A DNA stretch of 64,000 nt from Anabaena sp. 4-3 (GCF_001597745.1 NZ_LUHJ01000009.1:1-64000); one strand, 5' to 3'. Positions 1 to 9,181 are shown, numbered from the stretch's first letter. The notes: generated by a model from the sequence alone, not told the origin. Made by a program: numbers and translations.

Positions 1-19
1 GTCGTAGCCCGGCTTATAT

Positions 20-46
20 CCCCACCTAACATTCATATAGGTGGGG
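20..46. repeat. Small inverted repeat (hairpin)
   Basis: Two perfect 9-base arms, CCCCACCTA at 20-28 and TAGGTGGGG at 38-46, enclose a 9-base loop. A GGACTTACGCC tail follows and resembles the ends of the GGACTTACGCAA repeat family seen elsewhere in the window. It could terminate transcription entering from the left, but the gene there lies outside the window. Confidence 0.5.
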
Positions 47-172
47 ACTTACGCCGATTTGGTTAACTTGGTTTAAATGTTTATAAAAGGATGTGAGAGA
101 TTGAGATCAGATTACACCCAATTCTCTCACCCTATTTTTTGTTTCTTTTAAGATTAGCTGACTCAGTTGACT

Positions 173-631
173 CTAATCCCAATCGGGAATTTGTGTCGCA
201 TCTTCGCCACCCACACCGATAGCAGTGTTATAGATTTCTGCATCAGTTATGGTTAGGTTTTCCATTGATGCGCCATACACGTTGGAATCAAATACATGGG
301 CGCGGGTTATGTTGGCGTTGTTCAGATTCGCCTTTTTGAAGTTGACGTTAGTCAGAAAGGCGGCGGTGAGATTTGCTCCTTTCAAGTTAGCGTTAGTCAA
401 ATCAGCACCTTCCAGGTTAGCACCTTCCAGGTTAGCACCTGCTAGGTTAGCTCCTCGTAAATCAGAACCGATTAAATGAGCACCACTGAGGTTCATGCCT
501 GATAGATTACACCCGATACATTCCCTAGTTGATAGTAGTCTTTGTAAATCTTGCGGATTGCCAGCTTTGACTGAGTTGACAAAAAATAGGGGAGTGGCTA
601 AGGCAACAGCTGCTAATAGCTTGATTTTCAT
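173..631 (-). CDS. Secreted pentapeptide-repeat protein
   Basis: The protein begins with a signal peptide (Lys near the N-terminus, a hydrophobic run of about 17 residues, then a small-residue cleavage region). A CIGC pair follows, and then roughly 14 consecutive A(D/N)LXX-type pentapeptides, the signature of a right-handed quadrilateral beta-helix. The ATG at 631 is preferred over the longer GTG start at 676 because it puts the signal peptide at the N-terminus. Such proteins are common in cyanobacteria and usually have no assigned function; export to the periplasm or thylakoid lumen is inferred. No partner gene is adjacent. Confidence 0.85.
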   Translation of the reverse strand: MKIKLLAAVALATPLFFVNSVKAGNPQDLQRLLSTRECIGCNLSGMNLSGAHLIGSDLRGANLAGANLEGANLEGADLTNANLKGANLTAAFLTNVNFKKANLNNANITRAHVFDSNVYGASMENLTITDAEIYNTAIGVGGEDATQIPDWD

Positions 632-942
632 AATTGTCCCCCTTAACATTTTCTTAGTGTCCGTTCTTTTCCTCACGCTTCTATTATCTCATGAAATTGC
701 TAAACAATGTTGATTTAAATCACAATTTCCTATTTATGGAACATAGATGTAATCATCAGGTTAAACATCTGATTATCTCGGCTTTCTCACTCTAATTAAT
801 CAGAATTTAGGCATAAATACCTGAAAATAATTTAATATGAAATCTTGTTAAGAAAATGTATCTAGTGATATATTTTTTCATGGCAAAACCTTTCAGTATT
901 TACCATGAAAAACTCTTTCCCATGTCTCGATAAAATTGTATG
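632..942. other. AT-rich spacer, no gene seen
   Basis: This stretch lies between the upstream side of the pentapeptide-repeat gene and the 3' end of the hydrolase gene. It is AT-rich and has no convincing open frame or RNA structure. The promoter of the pentapeptide-repeat gene should lie here, but no clear -10/-35 pair could be assigned. Confidence 0.5.
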
Positions 943-1806
943 TTAATTTACTAAAAACTCTCGGATATACTGGTTAACTAACTCTGGTTTTTCTTGTTGT
1001 ACCCAATGTCCACAATCGGGAATATACTTAATTTGGAGATGTCTGACATAGTTAGAGGTGTGATATGTCAGTTCTTTTCCTAAAGCTGTATCATTTTCAC
1101 CCCAAATCATCAGTATGGGAACCTCTAAAATGCCCCAATCTTTCTGAAATAAGAAGCTGGAGAAAACATTACGGTAATAGTTCAACATGGCTGTGAGTGC
1201 GCCACGTTTGGCAGCAGCATCTTTATAAGCATCTATATCAGCAGGTGTAAAAGCACTTTTATTAATTGCTGTCCCTGAAAGTATGTTTTCAATTGCTTGA
1301 TAATCTGAAGATTGTAGTGATAATTCTGGTAGCCAGGGTAGTTGAAAAAAGAAGATATACCAACTACGTAGTAACTGTTGAGGAGTGGATAAACCTTGGG
1401 CGAATTTAGCAGGGTGAGGCAAATTGAGAATAATTAAACGCTCTACCATGAAGGGATGAGCATAGGCAAAATTCCAGGCGATCGCACCACCCCAATCATG
1501 TCCGACTAAAATACAACTATCGTGTCCTAATCCCTGAATCACCCCTGCAACATCTTGAATCAATTCATCCATCACATAGGCTGATTGCTCTTTTGGCTTA
1601 TCACTATCGTTATAGCCACGTAAATCAACGGCTACCACTTGAAAATCGGCAGCAAATTCCGGGATTTGATGCCGCCAGGAGTACCAAAATTCAGGAAAGC
1701 CATGTAACATCAGCATTAAACGCCCTGTTCCTTGGGTGACATAGTGGAGTTTCACCCCGTTAGTATTGATATAACCGTGCTGCAAAGAATTTTCAACTAT
1801 AGACAT
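943..1806 (-). CDS. Alpha/beta hydrolase, soluble epoxide hydrolase / haloalkane dehalogenase type
   Basis: This is a 287-residue single-domain alpha/beta hydrolase. The oxyanion-hole motif HGFPEFWYSWRHQ lies near residue 35. The nucleophile elbow GHDWGG near residue 103 has Asp rather than Ser, as in epoxide hydrolases and haloalkane dehalogenases. The catalytic His sits in the C-terminal DCGHWVQQEKP motif. Length and motif spacing fit the family. A cytosolic enzyme on an epoxide or similar electrophile is expected, but the substrate cannot be read from sequence. It is divergent from the DUF2358 gene, whose promoter region it shares. Confidence 0.9.
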   Translation of the reverse strand: MSIVENSLQHGYINTNGVKLHYVTQGTGRLMLMLHGFPEFWYSWRHQIPEFAADFQVVAVDLRGYNDSDKPKEQSAYVMDELIQDVAGVIQGLGHDSCILVGHDWGGAIAWNFAYAHPFMVERLIILNLPHPAKFAQGLSTPQQLLRSWYIFFFQLPWLPELSLQSSDYQAIENILSGTAINKSAFTPADIDAYKDAAAKRGALTAMLNYYRNVFSSFLFQKDWGILEVPILMIWGENDTALGKELTYHTSNYVRHLQIKYIPDCGHWVQQEKPELVNQYIREFLVN

Positions 1807-1945
1807 AGGTGTAAAAGCTGTTAATCCTCACTTGTTCGTGTCCGTTGCACCTAACATTTATCGGCGTGATTTTTCGAGTGATCGAGCGATCGCAGATAAA
1901 CTGGTGAAAGAACAGTTTTGGTTTTTGCACAAAATACAGAGGACA

Positions 1946-2380
1946 ATGTTTGTGGAATCTCGACAGCAAATAGAACAGGTGATCAAAACTCTGCAAGAGG
2001 ATTTACCCACACTGTTTGAGAAAGATATAACTTATGACATATACACAAAAGATATTTATTTTCAAGACCCTGTAAATAAATTCCAATATAAATTTAACTA
2101 CCGAATTATTTTTTGGACTTTACGATTTCACGCGAAGCTATTTTTTACAGAAATCTACTTTGATTTACATGAAGTTTATCAGTCAGCCGCAGACACAATT
2201 ACAGCTAAATGGACAGTCCGGGGTGTGTTGCGTGTTCCCTGGAAAGCACAGATTTTTTTCAATGGTTATTCAACTTATAAACTCAACGAAGATAATTTGA
2301 TTTATCAGCATATTGACACTTGGGATAGGAAACCAGGTGAAATTCTGCGTCAGTTTTGGCAAAAAGGAGAAATTTATTAG
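1946..2380 (+). CDS. DUF2358 family protein
   Basis: A 144-residue protein resembling the cyanobacterial/plastid DUF2358 family (NTF2-like fold), with the aromatic-rich core typical of it, for example the DIYFQDP, FNYRIIFW and HIDTWDRKPG segments. I chose the ATG at 1946 because GAGGA lies just upstream. The open frame extends to 1832, but that part overlaps the promoter region of the divergent hydrolase gene and reads as low-complexity sequence. No enzymatic role is established for the family, and no membrane segment or signal peptide is seen. Confidence 0.75.
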   Translation: MFVESRQQIEQVIKTLQEDLPTLFEKDITYDIYTKDIYFQDPVNKFQYKFNYRIIFWTLRFHAKLFFTEIYFDLHEVYQSAADTITAKWTVRGVLRVPWKAQIFFNGYSTYKLNEDNLIYQHIDTWDRKPGEILRQFWQKGEIY

Positions 2381-2551
2381 TTATTAGTTATTAGGCAATA
2401 ATAGTATGATTTTCCAGCCCACTTTGTCAATGTATTTGGTCAAAATAGCCAATAGTTAACATTTCAGTTTGGGGATTTTGGCAGATGGCAGAACCCCAAT
2501 TTATGGAAGATAATGGGGTAATAATTGCCTAATTATGGTTAATAAAGTCAT

Positions 2552-2674
2552 ATCTTGCACCTTTCTCAATAAGCGTCAGGCGATGCACATCCAATGACAT
2601 AAAGCTAAGGCTTTCAGCCAATTGCCAGCAATGCCCACCCTACAAAAATTATCATCAAGGAACAGGTGCAAGAT
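2552..2674. repeat. 123-bp inverted-repeat element, copy 1 (MITE-like)
   Basis: Perfect 11-base terminal inverted repeats, ATCTTGCACCT at 2552-2562 and AGGTGCAAGAT at 2664-2674, bound a 123-base element. A second copy of identical length lies at 37487-37609. They share the internal stretches CTAAGGCTTTCAGC, GCAATGCCCACCCTAC and TCAAGGAACAGGTGC. The right end lies ten bases past the stop codon of the DUF2382 gene. Confidence 0.85.
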
Positions 2675-2684
2675 GTTGGTCAAG

Positions 2685-3185
2685 TTATTTTTCAGGCTTT
2701 GGTAATTGACCTTGAGAACAACGGTCAAACCATTCCTGATATTTTTTTTGGTATTCTTCATTGTCTACAGAAATTGATACTACCACCTCCTGACAGCCGT
2801 GATTGCGTTCTAGAGCGATCGCATTCAATAATAAACTAGCAATTTTAGGTGAAACAAAGCGACCGTTAACAGTTAAACCACTCAATTGTCCATTAAATTC
2901 GGGTCGGTCACTTTCCCTTAACTCCACCCCTGTAATTTCTCCCTGGCTTAAATCAATTTCTGCCAATTGTTTATGGTCTGGGGTAATTTGTTCGACAATC
3001 AGTTTCTCCCGTCTTACAGGAACTTGCACCATTTTAGTTTCGATGGCTTTGCGAACAATTACCTCACCAATTTTATGCTTGCTACTGTCAACTAATAGCT
3101 CTTCCTCAAGTAAGCGAACAAGTTTATCTTCCTCAGAGTTGTTCACTTTTGGTTCTGGTGTTTCTGGAGCTAAATACTCAGGCAT
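2685..3185 (-). CDS. Small DUF2382-domain protein
   Basis: A 166-residue protein whose N-terminal half matches the repeat unit of the two larger neighbours: an acidic LVRLLEEEL start, then HKIGEVIVRKAIETKMVQVPVRREKLIVE, shown here in pieces as KIGEVIVRKAIET and VPVRREKLIVE. This is the DUF2382 (YsnF/AvaK C-terminal) pattern. Unlike its neighbours it lacks the PRC barrel, and its C-terminal half is a different, unassigned domain. It is the first of three DUF2382 genes in a row on the same strand, which suggests paralogy and possibly a shared stress response. Function is unknown. Confidence 0.75.
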   Translation of the reverse strand: MPEYLAPETPEPKVNNSEEDKLVRLLEEELLVDSSKHKIGEVIVRKAIETKMVQVPVRREKLIVEQITPDHKQLAEIDLSQGEITGVELRESDRPEFNGQLSGLTVNGRFVSPKIASLLLNAIALERNHGCQEVVVSISVDNEEYQKKYQEWFDRCSQGQLPKPEK

Positions 3186-3233
3186 ATCAATTGTTTTTAC
3201 AGTAATCTGGTATTGAATAATTTTCAGTTTATG

Positions 3234-3367
3234 AGGACTTACGCAACTGAGATTTTCAGCTATGAGTAAGGATTTTAGTCATGATTTACTTGGCGTAGTC
3301 TCTTAAAGAGAGGACTAAAGTCTTCACTACCAGTAATTAAACTTGTGCTTTCACTTGCGTAAGTCCT
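3234..3367. repeat. GGACTTACGCAA-family inverted-repeat element (134 bp)
   Basis: Perfect 13-base inverted ends, AGGACTTACGCAA at 3234-3246 and TTGCGTAAGTCCT at 3355-3367, bound a 134-base element between two DUF2382 genes. The same ends occur at 31043-31163 and 46083-46206. The interior of this copy lacks the TAGGGTGCGTCAG hairpin found in the other two. Confidence 0.85.
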
Positions 3368-3380
3368 GAGTGATTAACGT

Positions 3381-4271
3381 TTAACGTTCCTCAACAGGAA
3401 GATTAGGAGCATTTACGTCTAACTCTTCACGGCGTACAGTATCTTCAGCTTGAACAGTTTCTTGATCTACAACTTTTTTCACTCTGACTTCTTCCCGCAA
3501 AACAGCTTCTTTGCGAATATCAGGGGTTTCTTCATGAAGTTCTACACGAGCAACTTCGCCTTCACGGAAGTTTGCTTCTCCAGGAGAAACAACAGTACCA
3601 GCATCTTCTGGTGTGACACGTTCAATCACCACTCGTTCTTTTTCCACTGGTACAACAACTCTGGCTGTTTCAGTTTCAACGTGCTTACCAACCGCTACCT
3701 CTCCAATTTTCTCACGGTGTTTGTTAGCAACCAACCGTTCCTCGTACAATCTCAGAGTGTCATGGTGTGGCTGATGGAGTCCATACAAAGCAGGTTCATG
3801 CTCGTATTTATAGGTATCGCGGGTGTAAGATGTAGGTGTTGCTTGGGCAGTTGTCCCTGTGAGTCTAGAGGATTCTACAGGTGTTGATGTTTCTAAACCA
3901 GTGGTGGTGTAGCTGGGACTGCGATAGACTCCCCGTACCTGTTCTTCATAGTCGTAGTCAAGACCTGCACGTTCGGTAAACTCTGGTAAATCTTCGGCTT
4001 GCTGTCTTGTCATACCAATGGCATAAACGCGGTTGCTGCTATTGTCAATGCGGGAGCGACCAACTGGTAATAAAACCTTCTTGCCAAAAATCCAAAAACC
4101 TAAGTCAACGACTAAATAGCGAAAATGCCCATCTTCGTCTACTAAAATGTCACTAACTGTACCAATCTTTTCGTCAGTTCCTTCTGTGTAGACACCAAGA
4201 CCTTTGATATCATCACCTTGAAATGTATCGCGGTAATTTGGATCAAATTCTTCTAATTTGTAAAGTACCAT
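3381..4271 (-). CDS. PRC-barrel / DUF2382 protein (AvaK-like)
   Basis: This is a 296-residue two-domain protein. Residues about 15-95 form a PRC barrel (GVYTEGTDEKIGTVSDILV, then FRYLVVDLGFW). Residues about 165-285 form a DUF2382 domain (RLYEERLVANKHREKIGEV, ETETARVVVPVEKERVVIE, REEVRVKKVV). A Thr/Ser-rich linker joins them. The architecture is that of the Anabaena akinete-marker protein AvaK and its relatives, often linked to stress or dormancy; that link is family knowledge, not shown here. The protein is highly charged and has no signal peptide. The neighbour at 4648-5499 is a close paralogue. Confidence 0.85.
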   Translation of the reverse strand: MVLYKLEEFDPNYRDTFQGDDIKGLGVYTEGTDEKIGTVSDILVDEDGHFRYLVVDLGFWIFGKKVLLPVGRSRIDNSSNRVYAIGMTRQQAEDLPEFTERAGLDYDYEEQVRGVYRSPSYTTTGLETSTPVESSRLTGTTAQATPTSYTRDTYKYEHEPALYGLHQPHHDTLRLYEERLVANKHREKIGEVAVGKHVETETARVVVPVEKERVVIERVTPEDAGTVVSPGEANFREGEVARVELHEETPDIRKEAVLREEVRVKKVVDQETVQAEDTVRREELDVNAPNLPVEER

Positions 4272-4647
4272 GTTATTTCACCTCAAACTTTTTATAAAAT
4301 GACTCCTAATACAAAAGTAAAGATTTGTATGTAATTTTCCCTCTTTCGCTCGAATGAATTTGCTTAAATCAGCAATATCTTAAGTTATAGATTGAAATAA
4401 AATTTAGAAAATTGAGTAATGGCTGATGTTATCTTCATAAAAAAATCATATCTGGCACTGACCCTATTTCCAGCTAAAGAATAAATTCTTGGGCTAAGAG
4501 AGTCAAAGCTGTTAAATAAAACTCAAATACAGCCCTAGTCAGATTTATCTGACTGTAGATATTAGCCTAGTAAAAATCTAATTGTTTGGCGGTAAAATTG
4601 GGTAGGTGCAAGATATGAGTTATGACTGATTTTTGACAAACATCTGA
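4272..4647. other. Spacer between two PRC/DUF2382 genes
   Basis: 376 AT-rich bases upstream of the 3381-4271 gene, with no credible open frame. A GGTGCAAGATATG stretch near 4602 matches the right end of the 123-bp repeat family, so a decayed copy may lie here. The 3381-4271 gene probably has its own promoter in this region. Confidence 0.4.
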
Positions 4648-5499
4648 TTACATAGTTTCCGGTTGCGAAACTTTGGTTTCATTCATCAGTAAATCGCCTT
4701 GTGTATTTATATCTAATTCTTCGCGTCGAATCGTATCCTGTGCTTCAACTGTGTCTTGTTCTACCATTTTTCTCACCCTAACTTCTTCGCGGACAAAGGC
4801 TTGTTTGCGTATTTCAGGTGTTTCTTCGTACAATTCTATTCTTGCTACTTCTCCCGCTTGAAATTTTACTTCTTTTGGATCTACTATTGTTTCTCCTGTC
4901 TCGACATTTTTTGGGGCAACACGTTCAATTAATACACGTTCTTTCTGCACTGGGACTGTGACTCTGGCAGTTTCGGTTTCAATGTGCTTACCAACTGCTA
5001 CTTCTCCAGTTTTAATTCTCTGTTTATTAGCAATCAATCTTTCTTCGTAGAGTCTAAAAGTTTGATGATATGGCTCGGTTAAACCATATAGTGCGGGTTC
5101 TTTTTGGTAGCTATATGTCTCGCGATCATAAATCATTCCGCTAGTGGGAGAACGAAATACACGACGGACATTTTCTTCGTAATCTTCATCAACAGTTATG
5201 CTTTCGTTATACTCTGGTAAATGTTCTACTTGTTGTTTACTCAGTCCGTCAACATAGACACGTTTGGCAGGATAATTAATACGAGAAAGACCAATTGGTA
5301 GTAAGATATTCTTACTTACAGAATCTACTGCTGTGTGAATAACTAGATAACGAAAACGTCCGTTTTGGTCAACTAAAGCGTCAGCAATTGAGCCAACTCT
5401 GACTCCACCTTCTGTATAAAGGTCTAAAGCTTTAACATCATCTCCACCAAAGGTTTCTCGGTAGTTGGGGTCAAATTCTTCGAGTTTATAGAGAGGCAT
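4648..5499 (-). CDS. PRC-barrel / DUF2382 protein (AvaK-like), paralogue
   Basis: A 283-residue protein with the same architecture as the 3381-4271 product: an N-terminal PRC barrel opening with PLYKLEEFDPNYRETFGGDD and containing GVRVGSIADALVDQNGRFRY, and a C-terminal DUF2382 domain (RLYEERLIANKQRIKTGEV, ETETARVTVPVQKERVLIE, REEVRVRKMVEQDT). The first 20 residues differ from the paralogue at only a few positions, pointing to tandem duplication. The linker is shorter and lacks the Thr-rich stretch. It was probably transcribed separately, since 376 bases separate the two genes. Function is not established. Confidence 0.85.
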   Translation of the reverse strand: MPLYKLEEFDPNYRETFGGDDVKALDLYTEGGVRVGSIADALVDQNGRFRYLVIHTAVDSVSKNILLPIGLSRINYPAKRVYVDGLSKQQVEHLPEYNESITVDEDYEENVRRVFRSPTSGMIYDRETYSYQKEPALYGLTEPYHQTFRLYEERLIANKQRIKTGEVAVGKHIETETARVTVPVQKERVLIERVAPKNVETGETIVDPKEVKFQAGEVARIELYEETPEIRKQAFVREEVRVRKMVEQDTVEAQDTIRREELDINTQGDLLMNETKVSQPETM

Positions 5500-5605
5500 A
5501 CACTATTCCTTTTTTGTTAAAAAACAATATCTATTTATCAGCCTAAAAATGTTTTGTCTCAATTCCCTCTGGCTGACGACTGAATTGTTGTGATAGGGAG
5601 TGAGG

Positions 5606-5685
5606 AATTGGGGGAGGCAGGGGAGCAGGGGAGCAGGGGAGCAGGGGAGAGAAACTAATGACTAATGACTAATGACTAATGACTC
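5606..5685. repeat. Short tandem repeats (GGGGAGCA and TAATGAC units)
   Basis: Several GGGGAGCA units (about 5612-5650) are followed by four to five copies of the heptad ACTAATG. The heptad run enters the transketolase gene and supplies its stop codon and the last His and Ser codons. Such heptad repeats are typical of filamentous cyanobacterial intergenic DNA. Confidence 0.85.
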
Positions 5686-7595
5686 TTAACTGAGGAGGCG
5701 ATCGCACCAGTTCCTACTACTTGTCTGACTTGGGCTTTTACTGCTGCTACAATGGCATCAGCGTCAATTTTGGCAGCGTGAAGCAGTTCGGCTGGTGTAC
5801 CGGAACTTGGCATATCTCGCACTGCTAACTTAATCACTTGCAGTTGTGGCCCGTCGTAGCTAGAGATACCATCAATACCCGCAAAAGCATCTAAAACAGC
5901 CGCACCTAATCCGCCTTCACTCCAGTGGTCTTCGACAACTACTAAGTTACCTTCTGTATCATGGGCTGCTTGATGTAATGTTTGCACATCAATGGGTTTG
6001 ACTGAGTAAGCATCGATGACACGGACTGTAATACCTTCGTTTTTCAGACGGTCATAGGCTTTGAGGGCTTCGTGTAAAGTAATACCTGCACCTATGACTG
6101 TAGCTTGATCTTGATCAGAACTACGCAGGACTTTGCTACCGCCGATAGGGAATTCTTCATCTGCACCATAGATGACGGGTGTAGTGGCGCGTGTGGTGCG
6201 GAGATATACTATACCATTGCGATCGCTCATTTGCTCGACTAATTTGGCTGTCTGATTCGCATCGCTGGGATAGAGTACGGTACTACTCCACACCGCCCGG
6301 AAAGCGGCTAAATCTTCCAATCCCATCTGAGATGCGCCATCTTCCCCAATCGATACACCTGCATGAGAACCGACTAATCTAATGTTGGCACGGGAGACAG
6401 CCGCCATGCGGATAAAATCGTAGGCACGAGTTAAGAAAGCCGCAAAGCTAGAAGCAAAGGGTTTGTAATTTCGTACTTGCAAACCGACAGCCGCCGCAAT
6501 CATTTGTTGTTCGGCGATGTACATCTCAAAATATCGCTCTGGGTAGGCTTCGGCGAAGTCTTCCGCATAGGTGGAGTTGCTTACTTCTGCGTCGAGGGCG
6601 ACTACTTGGGGTTTAGCAGCACCTACAGCTTTGAGTGCATCACCATAGGCGCGACGAGTTGCTACTTCTGCACCTTTTTCATAGCTGGGAAGTTGTAAAG
6701 GTTCGGCTGTAGCGATGGTTGTCGGTTGTGCTTGTGTGTCTGGTTTCCTGACTTGAATAGTAATGTGGCGTTCACCGCCTAAATGAGCGATCGCTTGTTT
6801 TTCATCTTCCGGTTTTAAGGCTTTACCGTGCCAACCCCCTAAATCTTCCAGGGAAACTACACCTTTACCCTTCTTAGTACGGGCAATAATGACTGTAGGG
6901 CGATCGTTAATACTCACCGCCGCACTAAAAGCTTGATCAATTTCCGTCAAATCATGCCCATCAATCTCAATTGCTTGCCAACCAAAGGCTCTGGCTCGAT
7001 TAGCATAGGCTTGAGTGTTCCAACCTAATTCAGTTTGACCACGTTGACCGAGACGATTAACATCAATAATGGCAATCAGATTGTCTAAAGTATAGTGAGC
7101 CGCATGATCAAACGCTTCCCATACAGAACCTTCGGCGGTTTCACTGTCACCCAGTAACACCCAGACATTATAAGGTAGCTGATCTAAATACTTCCCTGCT
7201 AAAGCCAACCCCACACCAATCGGTAATCCTTGTCCTAACGAGCCTGTCGCCACATCCACCCAAGGTAAAACGGGTGTAGGATGTCCTTCTAGACGACTTC
7301 CCATTTGTCGCAATGACAACAATTCTTCATCAGTAATTACCCCCGCAGCTTTATACATCGAGTACAGCAACGGCGCAGCGTGTCCTTTAGAGAGAACAAA
7401 GCGATCGTTATTAGGATTATGGGGATTGTCAAAATCGTAATGCAGATAATTAGATAATAAAACCGCCATCAAATCCGCAGGGGACATGGAAGAAGTCGGA
7501 TGGCCGGAACCAGCAACGGTTGTAGCGCGAATACTATCAATTCGCAACTGTTGGGCTAGTTCATGCCATTGATTTAGTTGCTCCTGTAAAGTCAT
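5676..7595 (-). CDS. tkt: Transketolase (short, animal/split type)
   Basis: A 639-residue thiamine-diphosphate enzyme that moves two-carbon ketol units in the pentose-phosphate and Calvin cycles. The N-terminal half has the cofactor and substrate motifs HPTSSMSPADLMAVL, SKGHAAPLLY, GSLGQGLPIGVGLALAG and GDSETAEGSVWEA followed by IIDVNRLGQ. The middle domain has YIAEQQMIAAAVGLQ with the catalytic Glu, and a C-terminal ketoacid domain follows. The length and motif style resemble the roughly 620-residue animal-type enzymes more than the roughly 670-residue form usual for the Calvin cycle, so this may be a second enzyme. Its neighbours are DUF2382 genes and the N-ATPase operon. Confidence 0.9.
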   Translation of the reverse strand: MTLQEQLNQWHELAQQLRIDSIRATTVAGSGHPTSSMSPADLMAVLLSNYLHYDFDNPHNPNNDRFVLSKGHAAPLLYSMYKAAGVITDEELLSLRQMGSRLEGHPTPVLPWVDVATGSLGQGLPIGVGLALAGKYLDQLPYNVWVLLGDSETAEGSVWEAFDHAAHYTLDNLIAIIDVNRLGQRGQTELGWNTQAYANRARAFGWQAIEIDGHDLTEIDQAFSAAVSINDRPTVIIARTKKGKGVVSLEDLGGWHGKALKPEDEKQAIAHLGGERHITIQVRKPDTQAQPTTIATAEPLQLPSYEKGAEVATRRAYGDALKAVGAAKPQVVALDAEVSNSTYAEDFAEAYPERYFEMYIAEQQMIAAAVGLQVRNYKPFASSFAAFLTRAYDFIRMAAVSRANIRLVGSHAGVSIGEDGASQMGLEDLAAFRAVWSSTVLYPSDANQTAKLVEQMSDRNGIVYLRTTRATTPVIYGADEEFPIGGSKVLRSSDQDQATVIGAGITLHEALKAYDRLKNEGITVRVIDAYSVKPIDVQTLHQAAHDTEGNLVVVEDHWSEGGLGAAVLDAFAGIDGISSYDGPQLQVIKLAVRDMPSSGTPAELLHAAKIDADAIVAAVKAQVRQVVGTGAIASSVKSH

Positions 7596-8015
7596 AGTTA
7601 TTTACCTGATTGCAAAGGTTTAAAAAGCAAGTTTTTTGGATATTTTTTTAGGGGAACTTTGATTATTTTTATTAACTATTATTCAGGAATTAGTATAATT
7701 ATTTTGGTGTCTTTAAATATAGTGAACAACATATTTCTCTGCTTTTCGAGAAATATAATTATGTTTTTTATTTTTTCTAATTTATTTATAGTCTATTGGT
7801 GCTAATACAGAATTCTGATGCAATCTTATTTTATTAAATCTAAACTTTTGACATCATAATTACTTCTTTCCAATGGAATAATCAGGCATTATTTCTCAAG
7901 GCAGAGAAATTAAACTTCAAAAAAATATGTCTTGCTGGTGTATTTAATCTAAAAATTATTAAATTTAATCAAGCAACGTACCCCGAACACAGATAATTAT
8001 GACGCTAGAATTATG
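7596..8015. other. AT-rich spacer upstream of transketolase
   Basis: 420 very AT-rich bases between the last N-ATPase gene and the transketolase start, with no credible frame, repeat or RNA. The length suggests that transketolase is transcribed from its own promoter here and not as part of the N-ATPase operon. Confidence 0.5.
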
Positions 8016-8945
8016 CTATTTTTTAGTCAAGGCTTCAAAACCTGCCACAATATCCAAAAGTTCTGCTGTAATCGAACTTTGACGCAAACGGCGATAGTCT
8101 GCATTGAGTTCTGATAAACGTTCTTCGATATTTTTTTCGGCAGCTTGCATTGAGGCGAGACGGCTAGCATTTTCACTAGCGAGAGATTCAGCAAAGGCGC
8201 GATATAAAGAGATAAATAAATATTCCCGAATTAATCCAGAAAATAACTGATTTTCATCCATTGTAAAGGTTGGCAACACAGGAGAAGGCCAAGGCTGTCG
8301 TTGAAGATTTTGTAACCAATTAAAATCGACGGGTAAAAGATGAAGAGTATGGGGATGGTAGGATGCACCAGAGAGAGACTGATTGTAAAACAAGATAATT
8401 TGCTCAATTTGCTGCTGTGATGGGCTACGCCCTGCCGCAAGCGATCGCCATTGTTCGATAGTGAGTAAAATTTCCTGTACCATAGAAGTAATACCACTCA
8501 CAGCACTAGGTAAAGAAAACTTCGCCGCAATAGTTTGTCCTTGTGCTTCCAGAGGCGCAACAACCCGCGCACCTATTGCCGCAATTAGACGATTTTCTGG
8601 TTTTATCTGTAGCTGTTCCAGTTTTTCAACGCTGTAAGATGCGATTTGCTCATTAAATTGTCCACATAAACCTTGATCAGATCCAAAAATAATTGCACCT
8701 ACAGAATTAGACTTAGTTTGGTGATTAATTACAGATGTCAAAATAGCGTGTTGCTCCGAAAAATATCGTTGTCTCAACACGATTTGCAATCCCATTTCCA
8801 GAGTGCGGTTGTAATCAGCTAACGATTCCACAGCTTTTTGATACTGGCGAATACTCACAGCCGCTAAAGCTTTCATTGTCTTCACCACAGATTGCAAATC
8901 TTGAACACTACTGATTTTGGTTCTTAAGGATTCAATAGTTGGCAT
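8016..8945 (-). CDS. atpG: N-ATPase gamma subunit
   Basis: A 309-residue central-stalk subunit. The N-terminal helix (LRTKISSVQDLQSVVKTMKA) and the C-terminal helix (ERLSELNADYRRLRQSSITAELLDIVAGFEAL) are the paired coiled coils that rotate inside the alpha3/beta3 ring. The middle contains FGSDQGLCGQFN, a conserved gamma motif. It is the last gene of the N-ATPase operon, where gamma normally ends the order D-C-Q-R-B-E-F-A-G. A 213-base gap holding an inverted-repeat element and heptads separates it from atpA, which may lower its co-expression or mean it has acquired its own promoter. Confidence 0.93.
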   Translation of the reverse strand: MPTIESLRTKISSVQDLQSVVKTMKALAAVSIRQYQKAVESLADYNRTLEMGLQIVLRQRYFSEQHAILTSVINHQTKSNSVGAIIFGSDQGLCGQFNEQIASYSVEKLEQLQIKPENRLIAAIGARVVAPLEAQGQTIAAKFSLPSAVSGITSMVQEILLTIEQWRSLAAGRSPSQQQIEQIILFYNQSLSGASYHPHTLHLLPVDFNWLQNLQRQPWPSPVLPTFTMDENQLFSGLIREYLFISLYRAFAESLASENASRLASMQAAEKNIEERLSELNADYRRLRQSSITAELLDIVAGFEALTKK

Positions 8946-8957
8946 GATACTGTTGAC

Positions 8958-9095
8958 TTAGGGAACACCAAAAAATAAATTATCCAAATCGACTGTTAGT
9001 AGGGTGAGTCAGGATAAATATTTTCTTGTTATGGTAGGGTTTCTCGTACTGACGCACCCTACATTTTAGATATATTTTTATCTGGAAGTCCCTTA
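8958..9095. repeat. 138-bp inverted-repeat element, copy 1
   Basis: The element starts TTAGGGAAC and ends GTCCCTTA (imperfect inverted ends). Its interior hairpin TAGGGTGAGTCAG/CTGACGCACCCTA is flanked by shared AT-rich arms. Copy 2 is at 40305-40443 and matches almost base for base. This copy sits between atpA and atpG, inside the N-ATPase operon. Confidence 0.85.
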
Positions 9096-9137
9096 AAAGA
9101 GGCAGAAGGCAGAAAACAGAAGATGAGGAAAGAAAAA

Positions 9138-9181
9138 CTAATGACTAATGACTAATGACTAATGACTAATGACTAATGACT
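9138..9181. repeat. TAATGAC heptad repeat
   Basis: About six tandem copies of the heptad ACTAATG. The run enters the 3' end of atpA and provides its stop codon and the terminal Ser-His codons. Confidence 0.9.

Noticed and set aside
5650-5685. Heptad runs as a possible CRISPR
   Set aside because: Units are seven bases with no spacers, and other runs in the window behave the same.
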